In this document: positions 1-10,284 of the stretch, piece after piece | How positions within the stretch are numbered: position 1 is the stretch's first letter | Layout: every line of letters starts with the position of its first letter | Origin: Zychaea mexicana | Lineage: Eukaryota; Mucoromycota; Mucoromycetes; Mucorales; Lichtheimiaceae | DNA: 64,000 bases | NCBI RefSeq assembly: GCF_025766255.1 | Contig: NW_026516830.1 | Coordinates: 1-64,000, forward strand | Direction: 5' to 3' | Made by a program: the position numbers and the translations under genes | Notes under the pieces: generated by a model | The model's database searches: none | The model's input: only the letters and a program-made list of their open reading frames with translations | What the model was told of the DNA's origin: nothing

Positions 1-1341
1 ATAACGGAAAGTTAATCTTTCGTTGGGTAATGACGTCCCATTTCACAAAGAAAAATCTCTCGCGTACTGATCGACCTTGTGATGTACTTTTGTACTTTGT
101 TTGTGAATGTACTGATTGAGATCTAGGATCTTTTATAAGTGCATATAAAGCGGTGGCAACTCTTTGACACCGTGCTCTCTACGCACAGACCCTGCTATTG
201 TTCTTAAAAGAAAGAAACGAGGTTGGCATCCGTGTTTTTCAGTTCTGCGATGCACGATTCGTTTGAAACAAATGGCCATCAACGGCAGCAATTGAGACAC
301 GCTTGACTTCAAGTCAAGCTTGACCTGACCGACTGCTGCGGACTCGCGTTGTCAAAGCTTGGTTCAAAAAGGTTTATACGATATTTTATAACGCGCTGGT
401 ATTGCAAGTAGGATGCCTTTTTTCCCGCTACTCTCCGGTTTCAAAAAGTACCACTTTCCTCTTGACCATTCGTTTTTCGTAAACGGAATACACCTTGTCA
501 ATGGCGTTTGAGCTTGTGTTACTTCTCCCTCGCGCTTACAGGCGAAGAATGACCCTTTTATCAGTTTAGTTATCATCCTCGCATTATCTCTGTCGCGTAA
601 CCTGCATGAATAATTTATGTGGCACACGTGCTATACACATATACACATATACAATGCAGATTGCCAATTGCATCAGTCAGCTTACTTTTGTTGGTAAGAG
701 TTGGCGTGGCACGAGGTGTTAAAGAATGTATGAGTAAACAGTGCAATAATAATATTATTATACGCGTGATTTTACTTACGCATATATGATTCTTCATCAG
801 TAAATTGTATTAAGCGCGTAACAACCGAGCCATCTCATCTCCTCCGCTTACGGCTGTATTCTCATTTGTAAGCAGCCACAGAAATGGCGGCGTAAAACAA
901 AGGTATATTTTTCTTCCAGATACGAGAGCACTTGTTAATAGACCGCATAGATTCATAGAGCTGCGAAACTACAAGAATGCTTTTACTCTTGAAGGATGAT
1001 GGTCGAGAAGGAGGAGAAATGGCAGTCGCTATCCGGATCATTTTTTCAACAACATGTTCGTGCCACCACTTTCTCTTCTTATTTTTTTTACGCTGATAAC
1101 ATTCTTACTAAAACTCTGGTCCCAAACTATATGGTCACAACGTCAATGCTCTCAGATATAAACAAGTTAAATGCAAAAATGCTTATGCATAGATTCATAA
1201 TCGAGAGATGTGACTGACTCGCTTGTAAGAGTGTCTAATTTTTTAGACCCCTTGCTCGAGCATGAGAAGTCATTGTTTGTATGCATGACGTCAACAACCA
1301 AATTACTTGACTATTTCACCATCTTGTATAAGCTGTTCGTC
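1..1341. other. Unassigned stretch, no supported gene
   Basis: Only short open frames without recognisable motifs occur here, several of them lacking an ATG. The base composition is mixed. A TATA-like stretch (TATAAAG near 145) is visible but no gene starts behind it. I cannot assign this segment to a named element. It may be flank of the transposase gene on its right. Confidence 0.5.
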
Positions 1342-2742
1342 TCAAATCGTGGCGCATTTTAATGTACTGATATTGAACAATTCCTGGAAAGTTGAAGGCT
1401 GAAGACTAAATATATAGAAGCGCAACGTGTATGCTCCAGAAAAGCTGAACGCTCCCCGAGAAACGCAAGGTGGTTGGAAGAAATGCTTAGATCTTGGACG
1501 GATAGTGGCATTATCCATTACATAAGTTCTTCCTCCCATGTTATTTTCCTTCAATACTTCCATGAGCACCTCCAAAAACTTGATATAGTGCTCTGCCCGC
1601 GTACCGATCTTGCCCACAACCTTTTCCTCGCCATCGCGGAGTTTGCGTTTTTTCGAGCCAACAACTGCCTGTGGTCTTCTAAGGCTGAGGTTGACCACGC
1701 CTTCACCAGTTATCGCTCCCAAGATCGTCATATTCACACCACGGGACCTCGAAACCAAAGCCCTGGCTGGAGCACCTCGACGCGAACGACCAAAATTACG
1801 CTTAATGTGCATATTAAAACCAGCTTCGTCAATAAAGATACACTTGTAGTAGTCCATGCCACTGGCTTCGAACGCATGCGCCCAATTCATGCGGGAGGCG
1901 ACCGTTTCATCCGAGTTGCGATATTCGGAAATCCGTTCCAGCTTCTTCATGGTAAGCCCACATTTGCTCACAAGATGCTTTTGTAGGCCGCTTTGGGTGA
2001 TGTTGATACCGAATCGATCGACAAGGGATTGCTGTGCCTCTTTCAGGGTCGCGTCTGACTTGGTGTCATAATAAGCCTGGAAGAATGTGGTATGTTCTGG
2101 TGTTAACGTCGGTGGGGGACCGGGAGATTTGCCCATTGTGCTTAGAAGATACGGTTCACCATCAGCAAAGCGTTTCCAGTATCTCTGTGCAGTTCGTTCA
2201 GGGATCAAGAGGTCGCGTCCAGCTTCTGCAGCGTTTAAGGTAATGTTTTGAATTCTGTCGATAAGTTAGATTATTTCTGAATCTCGATACACTCGATGAG
2301 CCCCTATGGATTTAGAGTTCAAGGTTAGATATTGAAAGCAACTGAAGTTTTAGCAATAATAAGTCACATACTTTTTGGAACAATGTTTTCTTGCTGAATG
2401 TTTTTGCGAGGTCTTCCCTTGACCTTTTTCACTGTTGCTTTTTGGGTGGCTACGGTGACGGTTGAAGTGGGCGTTGGAGGATCCGTTAACATTGATGTGG
2501 AACATGCCTATCATATTAACGACCATCAGTTAATAACAAAAAACTCGTAAAACAAGAAGATTTTAATTAGGTACCTGTGGTATATTTTTCCTCTTGGTCA
2601 TTGATACAAGTGATTGGACACCACCAGTAAAACTACTACACTCGTCGGACACAATTTCATACACATCGTCTACTTCCATCTCATCTTCATGGATATCAAC
2701 GTCGGTATCGTATGGGAGTATCGGGTTTTCAATAGATAACAT
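1342..2742 (-). CDS. Spliced IS630/Tc1-like DDE transposase, C-terminally broken
   Basis: I read three exons on the minus strand: 2742-2575, 2507-2372 and 2225-1342, joined by GT..AG introns whose phases match. Exon 1 encodes an acidic N-terminus (EDEMEVDD). Exon 2 carries an AT-hook-like KGRPRK. Exon 3 has a winged-helix region (IPERTAQRYWKRF, then ITQSGLQKHL) followed by the catalytic core, with the first Asp in FIDEAGFN and the second in YVMDNATI. These are hallmarks of the DDE_3 (IS630/Tc1) superfamily, which cuts and pastes DNA in the nucleus. The PPYSPxLNPIE-type block that should carry the last acidic residue is absent; after SKHFF the frame runs into unrelated sequence to a stop at 1342. 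The protein is therefore probably inactive, or a further exon is missing. I saw no clear terminal repeats. Confidence 0.7.
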
Positions 2743-3021
2743 GGTAATAGTTGAGTAAAGATCTTGAACGAAATGTAAGCACAAGCTGCAGCAGAAAAGC
2801 TGTACTGGTTTTATACTTTTTTTTGCCGCAATATACGTGTTTGGTAACACGAAGTTGAAGCTTTTTCATGGAAGTGACAAAGAAGATGAGACAGGACAAA
2901 GCGCAGCTGTACCGCGTAACACAGTGAATGCTATATTTTCAGCATAATCATAATTATAAACATGTTTACTCTATTTTACTATTAAACCAAGAAAATCCCA
3001 GCAAGATAAAATTTGTATTTA

Positions 3022-3552
3022 TTATTGTAAGGTAGTCGTCAAAATATCATCATCAACTTGGTTGATCATGCTTGCTTGACGAGGACGGACTAGAGCTGGT
3101 CGTGGAGGCATTTGGGGGCGATACGTGCGGATGAGCCTGGCGGCTGTTGTCCTCGGCATGTCACCCCTTCTCGCAGATTCTTCCATGGTACGTCCTTCCC
3201 GCAAGTAAGCACGAAGGACAGAAACAATATCATCCTTGGTGTATTGTCGACGTTGCCGACGTTGTTGTCGTGGTAATGGTGATGGTGATGGTGGTGCTGC
3301 TGATGATGGTGATGGTGATGCTGCTGATGTTGATGGTGATGTTGATGCTGCTGATGTTGTTGTTGATGTTGTTGTTGGAGTTGATGCTGGTGGGGAGTAT
3401 GGCGGTGGTAGTGGTAGTTGTAATTCTTCATCAGCCTCAGCGAATGGTAGCGCCATATCGAATTCCATGGCATCTCGTTCTTGCATCTCAACCTCGTCTT
3501 CGTAATAGTCCAGATCTTCGGTGTTCATAGTGGTATGGGTGTCCAAGGTCAT
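3022..3552 (-). CDS. Helix-turn-helix protein related to transposase N-terminus
   Basis: Single exon of 176 codons starting at ATG 3552. It has an acidic N-terminal third (YYEDEVEMQERD), a long Pro/Ser/Thr low-complexity linker from trinucleotide-rich DNA (3270-3400), and a C-terminal helix-turn-helix (YTKDDIVSVLRAYLREGRTMEESA...MPRTTAARLI). The acidic-linker-HTH order matches the first exons of the neighbouring transposase, but there is no catalytic domain; the frame stops soon after the HTH. It could be a truncated copy or a stand-alone DNA-binding derivative. The His-rich and Val-rich frames over the same DNA are products of the repeats. Confidence 0.5.
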   Translation of the reverse strand: MTLDTHTTMNTEDLDYYEDEVEMQERDAMEFDMALPFAEADEELQLPLPPPYSPPASTPTTTSTTTSAASTSPSTSAASPSPSSAAPPSPSPLPRQQRRQRRQYTKDDIVSVLRAYLREGRTMEESARRGDMPRTTAARLIRTYRPQMPPRPALVRPRQASMINQVDDDILTTTLQ

Positions 3553-3682
3553 TGTGTATTATGTTTTGAATGATTTCGAAAAATGTTATTTGACTTCGGC
3601 TTATTTACTTTTTGGTTCACGTTTTACGGATGTATAAAACTCAGGCACAAACAAAATAGTACAGCTTATAGCCACTCCAAGC

Positions 3683-5632
3683 TACTTTTTCCGGTTCTAC
3701 AATTGGGACATGTCATGGTCGAGCGAAGAAATAGCATAGGCACATTGTTGCACACAAGAGATTTTTTGAGTTGATTTACCGATGGGATAAGTCATGGTCG
3801 GTAGAATGAGCACTATGTTGGCCCTATAATCGAGATATGTCATGTTCGATCGAAGAAATGGCACAGGCACACAAGAGATTTTGGGTTCCAGTCCACTTTT
3901 TCTCGGTCCATTCCACCAACGGGATAAGTCATGGTCGGTAAAACAAACACTATGTTGGCCCTACGATTGGGACATGTCATGGTCGAGCGAAGAAATAGCA
4001 TAGGCACAATGTTGCACACAAGAGATTTTTTGAGTTTTGATTCACAGATGGGATAAGTCATGATCAGTAGAATGAACACTATGTTGGCCCTACATTTGGG
4101 ACATGTCATAGTCGAGCGAAGAAACAGCATAGGCACAATGTTGCACACAAGAGATTTTTTGAGTTTTGATTCACCGATAGGATAAGTCATGGTCGGTAAA
4201 TTAAACACTATGTTGGCCCTACGATTGGGACATGTCATGGTCGAGCGAAGAAACAGCATAGGCACAATGTTGCACACAAGAGATTTTTTGAGTTTTGATT
4301 CACCGATAGGATAAGTCATGGTCGGTAAATTAAACACTATGTTGGCCCTACGATTGGGACATGTCATGGTCGAGCGAAGAAATAGCATAGGCACAATGTT
4401 GCACACAAGAGATTTTTTAAGTTGATTCACCGATGGGATAAGTCATGGTCGGTAGAATGAGCACTATGTTGGCCCTATAATCGAGATATGTCATGTTCGA
4501 TCGAAGAAATGGCACAGGCACACAAGAGATTTTGGGTTCCAGTCCACTTTTTCTCGGTCCATTCCACCAACGGGATAAGTCATGGTCGGTAAAACAAGCA
4601 CTATGTTGGCCCTACATTTGGGACATGTCATAGTCGAGCGAAGAAACAGCATAGGCACATTGTTGTGCACAAGAGATTCTTTGAGTTTTGATTCACCGAT
4701 GGGATAAGTCATGGTCGGTAAATTAAACACTATGTTGGCCCTACATTTGGGACATGTCATGGTCGAGCGAAGAAACAGCATAGGCACAGCAAGGAACGGA
4801 TCTCGTCCTGATTACCGTCTCATGTGGAACAAAATGTGCCTATGCTGTTTCTTCGCTCGACCATGACATATCTCGATTGTAGGGCCAACATAGTGCTCAT
4901 TCTACCGACCATGACTTATCCCATCGGTGAATCAACTTAAAAAATCTCTTGTGTGCAACATTGTGCCTATGCTATTTCTTCGCTCGACCATGACATGTCC
5001 CAATCGTAGGGCCAATATAGTGTTTAATTTACCGACCATGACTTATCCTATCGGTGAATCAAAACTCAAAAAATCTCTTGTGTGCAACATTGTGCCTATG
5101 CTGTTTCTTCGCTCGACTATGACATGTCCCAAATGTAGGGCCAACATAGTGTTCATTCTACTGATCATGACTTATCCCATCGGTGAATCAAAACTCAAAA
5201 AATCTCTTGTGTGCAACATTGTGCCTATGCTATTTCTTCGCTCGACCGTGACATGTCCCAATCGTAGGGCCAACATAGTGTTTGTTTTACCGACCAAGAC
5301 TTATCCCGTTGGTGGAATGGACCGAGAAAAAGTGGACTGGAACCCAAAATCTCTTGTGTGCCTGTGCCATTTCTTCGATCGAACATGACATATCTCGATT
5401 ATAGGGCCAACATAGTGCTCATTCTACCGACCATGACTTATCCCATCGGTAAATCAACTCAAAAAATCTCTTGTGTGCAACATTGTGCCTATGCTATTTC
5501 TTCGCTCGACCATGACATGTCCCAATCGTAGGGCCAACATAGTGCTCATTCTACTGACCATGACTTATCCCATCGGTGAATCAACTCAAAAAATCTCTTG
5601 TGTGCAACATTGTGCCTATACTATTTCTTTAA
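3683..5632. repeat. Inverted array of a 129-bp minisatellite
   Basis: A unit of about 129 bp recurs about nine times in one orientation (3.68-4.79 kb) and about six times in the opposite orientation (4.83-5.63 kb), around a centre of about 40 bp near 4795-4833. Each unit holds a GGGACATGTCATGGTCGAGC-like core. One variant block (an extra stretch around CCACTTTTTCTCGGTCC) appears at 3890 and 4550 on the left and at 5320 on the right. Because 129 is divisible by three and units lack stops, long repeat-encoded frames stay open on either arm. I regard these as non-coding. Confidence 0.85.
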
Positions 5633-5695
5633 TATAATATGGGGACCTTACCGCCTTTGTTACAGACTCCCTATTCAAACCAAACAACATTTCTT

Positions 5696-6113
5696 ATGGA
5701 CAACCTGGCTCTTACCGACAAAGAAATACATGAAACCATTGATGTCGCTGAGGGAGAAGATCCATACATTGGTATGCTTGCTTGTACAATCGTTATTACA
5801 GTTTTCTAAAGCTTTGATAGAGGAATTTATTAGAACCTTAAATGCAATGCGAGCAGGGGAAGAATATGAACCATCCAATGAACTTCCTTCGGTCTTGGAA
5901 ATCCGAAAGCTAGAAGAAATTGCAAGATTAAAAGAAATCTGGAAACGAAAGCAGACGAAATGGGACAAAGAGAATCCGGAAATCAAGGAGGCAATAATAC
6001 GATGCGCAATCGAGAATAAAGGATATGACAGAACGATTGTTCCAAAAGCTACAATGCATCGATGGGCCAAGCAGTTTAGAGAAACAAAAGCATATGCAGA
6101 GGCAGTAAAGTGA
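5696..6113 (+). CDS. Small spliced HTH protein, transposase-N-terminus-like
   Basis: Two exons, 5696-5771 and 5821-6113, joined across a 49-nt GT..AG intron give a clean 122-residue protein. It starts at an ATG inside the end of the minisatellite flank, with an acidic N-terminus (AEGEDPYI), a charged helical middle (EIRKLEEIARLKEIWKRKQ) and a C-terminal HTH-like segment (IKEAIIRCAIE...PKATMHRWAKQF). This is the layout of N-terminal DNA-binding parts of fungal IS630-like transposases, again with no catalytic domain. I cannot name the family. An alternative is the first exons of a larger gene whose remainder is lost. Confidence 0.45.
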
Positions 6114-6244
6114 GAAATTGCCGATCCGGAGAAACTTTTGGAGTTCACAAAAATCCAGAGTTGCACCAACCTGACCAGTCCAAATAAAAGTATTTAAACA
6201 TGAATGAAAAGAAACAGACTCAATGTACTACATCTTAAAACATC

Positions 6245-6677
6245 ATGGATCCCAATATACCACTTTATATTTTCCCTGACTTTGACACTGACATATACGA
6301 TCCCTTTCATCAAACGATCCTAGATTTGGACCCCAATTCCCAGATGGCATTTCCAGTGGATCCTATCATGGATAACCCAGATGGATCTTGGTAAGTTCCA
6401 AGTATAATTTATTCCCGAAATGCATGTTGTCTCAACTATACACGGAATTATTCATGAAATATTTCTATAAGGCCATCTGGTCTAATCTCAAGTTTTGGAA
6501 GGCCTAGAGCAACCAAGAACAAGGGATATCGTCACCTAAGCAACGAAGACGAACCTTTTCCAGCTATATTTTGAGGAAAAGATGACGATAGCTGCTACAG
6601 CAGAAAAAGCAGGAATGCGTCGTTCCACCGCAGGAAAACATATTACAATGGAACGACGCCGCCGTAATAATAAATAA
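6245..6677 (+). pseudogene. Broken acidic/AT-hook/HTH gene
   Basis: ATG at 6245 opens an acidic exon ending at 6390 with a GTAAGT donor; an acceptor at 6471 leads into a second exon with GRPRATKNKG, an AT-hook-like motif. That frame stops at a TGA near 6570, but the HTH continues in another frame (EEKMTIAATAEKAGMRRSTA) up to a stop near 6677. A single small deletion would account for this. It is the third acidic-AT-hook-HTH unit in 5 kb and again stops right after the HTH. Confidence 0.45.
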
Positions 6678-6679
6678 CC

Positions 6680-7015
6680 GTATAAACATTCAAACATTTT
6701 AAATTTGGAATGGATTATTATTGTTCGGCGTCCGTGTAGTTTTGAAGTTGAAGTCTGGTATGGAACATCTATCGTATATTAAAGTCGAAGTTTGGTAATG
6801 GTGCACCTATGTTATATCAACAGGTGATTTTGAGGCGCCATCTGTTGAAATTACACCGCCATTGTAATTCTCACCTTATGCTAATCACAAAAAACAGGCC
6901 GCCATTGTAATTTTCAGCTTCTACCAATTACAAAAAACACACCGCTAATCAACAGACCCCCAAACGCCATAGTAAGAAAAGAACCCCGCCATCATGAGAA
7001 AAAAAGCACCACCAA
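6680..7015. other. Intergenic, no gene seen
   Basis: Transition from the HTH remnants into AT-rich DNA. A phrase resembling CCGCCATTGTAATT recurs near 6850 and 6900, so short internal repeats are present. Nothing else is supported. Confidence 0.4.
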
Positions 7016-7364
7016 TTATAAGGAAAAATCCTGTATATTATTCTTAGAATGTTTACAGCATAGATAATCTTGTTTAACCCCTTCAAGAAGATTTGTTCTT
7101 ATCCGTTTAGCACAAAAATGACCCTTATATTTGCCTTTTTTGAATATATGCGTACAAAAATTGTTATTCATAGATAAATAAAGAAAATGATTTTCAGAAA
7201 ATATATCTTTTGTTTTTTTTTGTTATTTTTTTTATTATTTTTTCAAGTATATTTTTTTCCATAAAATGGTCAAATTCTGACTGCATAAATGTAGTTAAAT
7301 CATTACATAAATTGATTCTTAGGTTAATATGGTTAATAGGTAAGAATTCATTTAATACGGTCAT
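7016..7364 (-). pseudogene. Cys/His zinc-binding small protein, copy 1 (frameshifted)
   Basis: ATG at 7364 opens MTVLNEFLPINHI..., which matches copy 2 (8146-8484). The frame breaks near 7205, and the rest (NHFLYLSMNNNFCTHIFKKG...GHFC...DYLCCKHSK) continues one frame over to a stop at 7016. The spacing C-x2-H ... F-C ... C-C-K-H suggests a single zinc site in a basic C-terminal tail. Function unknown. Similar Cys/His tails occur in diverse mobile and viral proteins, so the motif alone does not give a role. Confidence 0.55.
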
Positions 7365-8145
7365 GTTGTCTTTGGATTTATTTCAATGGTATTCCTTTTT
7401 CCAGATGTTATTTTTTTTATATTTTAAAAATTCAATTTTTATCATTTTAAAAATAAAATGTTTAAAAAAAATCTCAACCACTAGAATATTTTTCAACCCT
7501 TAAATAATTCTCAACTTTTAGTTTTCATATAAAATAACAACTATAGGTTAACCCCCTGGAACCTTGGAACTGAGGGATGATCATTATGCTAGTGTTTGAG
7601 AAAATATATCAATTTTACAAAATATTATAAAATCATTATTGTTATAATAAATTAAAACAAATATGTTAAAAAACAAAAATATTTTCCACTTTTATTTTTA
7701 TAATTATTAAAGAAATATTAAATTATTATTTTCAAATAAGAACAAATAAATAACTATGTATAAATATCTTTTAATACTATTAAATTCTTTAAAATACCTA
7801 AAAAAAGTTGTATTCCGTTACTATTCCGTATAGATTTTTAGACCTAACAAGGAATATAAATACAAATGGCATAGTCTCCCCCTAATATATAAGAAAGTTT
7901 GCCTTGGTTTGTCTGGCTTTTATATATATCTAATAATATATAATATATAAATTATTGCAATTCATTTTAATTAGGGAAGGATATCTACAAATGAAAAATA
8001 TAATGGGTTTCCTAGAATTATTTTTATTTTATCTTATTAATTTTTTCTACTTTTATCTTTATATCTATCTAAAGGTTCGTCTAGCAGAACATTTATGTTT
8101 TGTTGAACCTCAAGAGGTTCAAATGAACCTTTTATATTATCGCTT

Positions 8146-8484
8146 TTATTTTTTTTGTTTATTTCTTTTTTTAGGCATATATTTTTTTGAATGTTTACAA
8201 CAAAGATAATCTTTTTTTGACCCTATTGTTCTTATTTTATTAGTACAGAAATGCCCTTCATATTTTAATTTCTTATACATATGTGTACAGTAATCCTTAT
8301 TTATAAATAGATAAAGGAAATAATTATTTGAGAATAAATTACTAATTTTTTTATTAAACTTTGTTTTAGCATATTTTCGAACATATTCTTCTAGCTCATA
8401 TTCTATAAAAGTATCAAGTTCATTGCATAAGTTTTTCTTGAGAACTATATGATTAATGGGGAGATAGTCATTTAAAGCAGCCAT
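8146..8484 (-). CDS. Cys/His zinc-binding small protein, copy 2 (open)
   Basis: 112-residue open frame from ATG 8484 in very AT-rich DNA. An N-terminal part (LNDYLPINHIVLKKNLCNEL) precedes a helical region and a basic C-terminus with CTHMYKKLKYEGHFC, then CCKHSKKYMPKKR. Because copies 1, 3 and 4 share the NxFLYL, C-H, FC and CxKH positions, the gene is probably real rather than a chance frame. It is the only copy here open over its full length. It lies in debris of the AT-rich element that also carries the chromodomain transposase elsewhere in the window. Confidence 0.6.
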   Translation of the reverse strand: MAALNDYLPINHIVLKKNLCNELDTFIEYELEEYVRKYAKTKFNKKISNLFSNNYFLYLFINKDYCTHMYKKLKYEGHFCTNKIRTIGSKKDYLCCKHSKKYMPKKRNKQKK

Positions 8485-9304
8485 AATTAATATTATATTT
8501 CTTGGTATTTTATTTTATTTATAAATGAAAGATTCAATTTTTGAAGATTCTCAACTACTAGGATGAGGGGACCGGTCGAGGTTATAATGATTATACTCTG
8601 GTTTACTAGTACTAATTGGATGAATAGCCATAATAAGTTGGTGTAACTAAAATAATTTTTATAAAATCAATTATGTATGTATGTCTTGGCATGTATACAT
8701 TTAAAAATTTCTTGATGTACCTGTTTATTTCATTTATTAATTTGCGATGTGCCAAATACTTTAAAAAAAAGTTGTAAAAAAACATGTCTTTATTTTTTGG
8801 ATATATCATTTTATATTATAATTATAATAATTGTTAATATATTTCAAATTAAGGAAATTAAAAAAAGTATAAATAGAAAAATAACTTATAATTATAGAAA
8901 ATTAGGTTATTTTATTATAACTATTTCTTTTATTTTATTTTTCTTTAAGTCCAAAAAATAAAATTTATTTTATTTTAGCGAAGCTAATACTTTTCGGGTC
9001 TTTAGACCCTTCAAGTCTTTTTTTAAATCAAAAATTTACAATTTTTGAGGCGAAGCCTTGCTTCTTACTTTTTAATTTATTAAAAAGAGTGAAACTTCGT
9101 TTCACTAAAAAGAATAAATTCTTTTTTTTATTTAATAAAAAGACTTAAAGGGGGATAAACCCCCGGTTTATAGCTCCTTTTAGTCGCTAAATATAAATCA
9201 AAGATTTATATTTTCTAGGACTTAAAGAAAAATAAAAATAAAATAATTGTTTTTGTTTTTATTAATAATTAACCCTCTACATACGTCATTCTTGTCACAG
9301 TCCT
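8485..9304. repeat. AT-rich repeat debris with a run of hairpins
   Basis: Around 8565-8660 a segment (GTCGAGGTTATAATGATTAT, then CTCTGGTTTA) recurs at 17485 and 33630, marking a shared element family. From about 8975 to 9225 there is a chain of short palindromes: GCGAAGC and GCTTCG pairs, GGGTCTTTAGACCC, GTGAAACTTCGTTTCAC, GGGGGATAAACCCCC and AAATATAAATC/GATTTATATTT. No credible gene is visible. Confidence 0.6.
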
Positions 9305-9540
9305 TCAACACCTTTTCAAATACGCGCTTGTATAGCCGCTCATTAATAGTAGCCTATGCCTGGTTAGTATATTAATATATTTATCTCTGTTATGACATAT
9401 TTTAAGAAATTCTGTCATGATGTATTTTAAGAAACAACAAAACACTCCTTTCTTTCCTTTCATAAATTTATGATTACATATAGTATTATTCATATTTAAA
9501 TATATAAAATAATCACTTGTAAATAAATCATTTATTTTTG
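9305..9540 (-). pseudogene. Cys/His small protein, copy 4 (fragment)
   Basis: The minus strand reads LFTSDYFIYLNMNNTICNHKFMKGKKGVFC, aligning with FLYLxxNNxxCxHxxKKG...FC of copies 1-3. The second Cys-His pair is not recognisable and sequence past it diverges, so this is a decayed C-terminal fragment. Confidence 0.4.
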
Positions 9541-10284
9541 TTATTAAATATATGAACTTAGATAAGTTTGTAAAAATGTATAGAATCCGATACTATTGAA
9601 CCCTATAGATTTGGAGGAAATTATTTAGATGTAACCTAGCCTCCATAACGATGAATATGAATCAAGTGATAATTCTGATTAAAATTATATCAGCTATTAA
9701 TGGCTATACCGGTTAGGACAGGCTTATTAACTATAACAAAATCAATAAACAACTAACAGCTAGACAACTAATAGTAGGACGCCTGATTCCCAATCATTAA
9801 ATAAATTTCAAGTCTTTATTCACATGAAAAACAGCAACTAAGGGTTAACCTCCACAGCGGTAGCGAGGATAGGGCCGTGTAGGGAGGGGGGTGTTGGTAT
9901 GTGGTGTTGGTGTACCAATAGCACTATATACCTTTATTTATTAGGAGCCTCCTTAATCTCAGGAGCCTCCTAAGTTTGAATAATATATAAAGTTAGCTCC
10001 CGAGGGAAGCTTTTAGCCCTGAAAGGGTAACTTTATATATAGTGGCGAATGGAATGAGCCATTAGGGTATTAATTCTTAGTAGTTGTTTAAAAAAGGTTT
10101 TATTAGTTAAATATATATAATTGTTTAAACATATTTAAGAAAAAAATAAAAAATTATACTATAATTTTTTTTATTTTTCAAATGTTTAAGATATTTTTAT
10201 ATTTTTTTTTAATTCTTATAATACGTTTAGGTTTTGTATAAACTTGTTTAAACTGTTTAATTATGTTTAATTCAAAGCTTATAG
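9541..10284. other. AT-rich flank of the hAT insertion
   Basis: No gene. A block at about 9985-10070 (TTAGCTCCCGAGGGAAGC ... AGTGGCGAATGG) has an inverted copy at about 17810-17895. The repeated phrase AGGAGCCTCCT occurs at about 9945 and 9960. The last eight bases (10277-10284, GCTTATAG) are the target duplication of the adjacent hAT element. Confidence 0.5.

Noticed and set aside
1474..1986. Plus-strand frame of 170 codons opposite the IS630-like transposase
   Set aside because: It mirrors the conserved minus-strand exon and shows no motif of its own.
3090..3530. His-rich and Val/Met-rich frames over the HTH gene
   Set aside because: They are alternative readings of the trinucleotide-rich linker on both strands.
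3840..5388. Long repeat-encoded proteins with a 43-residue unit on both arms of the minisatellite
   Set aside because: The unit length is a multiple of three and lacks stops by chance; frames begin and end with the array and occur on both arms in mirrored orientation.
7000..10260. Mitochondrial DNA insertion
   Set aside because: AT-rich with GC hairpins, but no mitochondrial gene, rRNA or tRNA is recognisable and the repeats are shared with nuclear transposon islands in the window.
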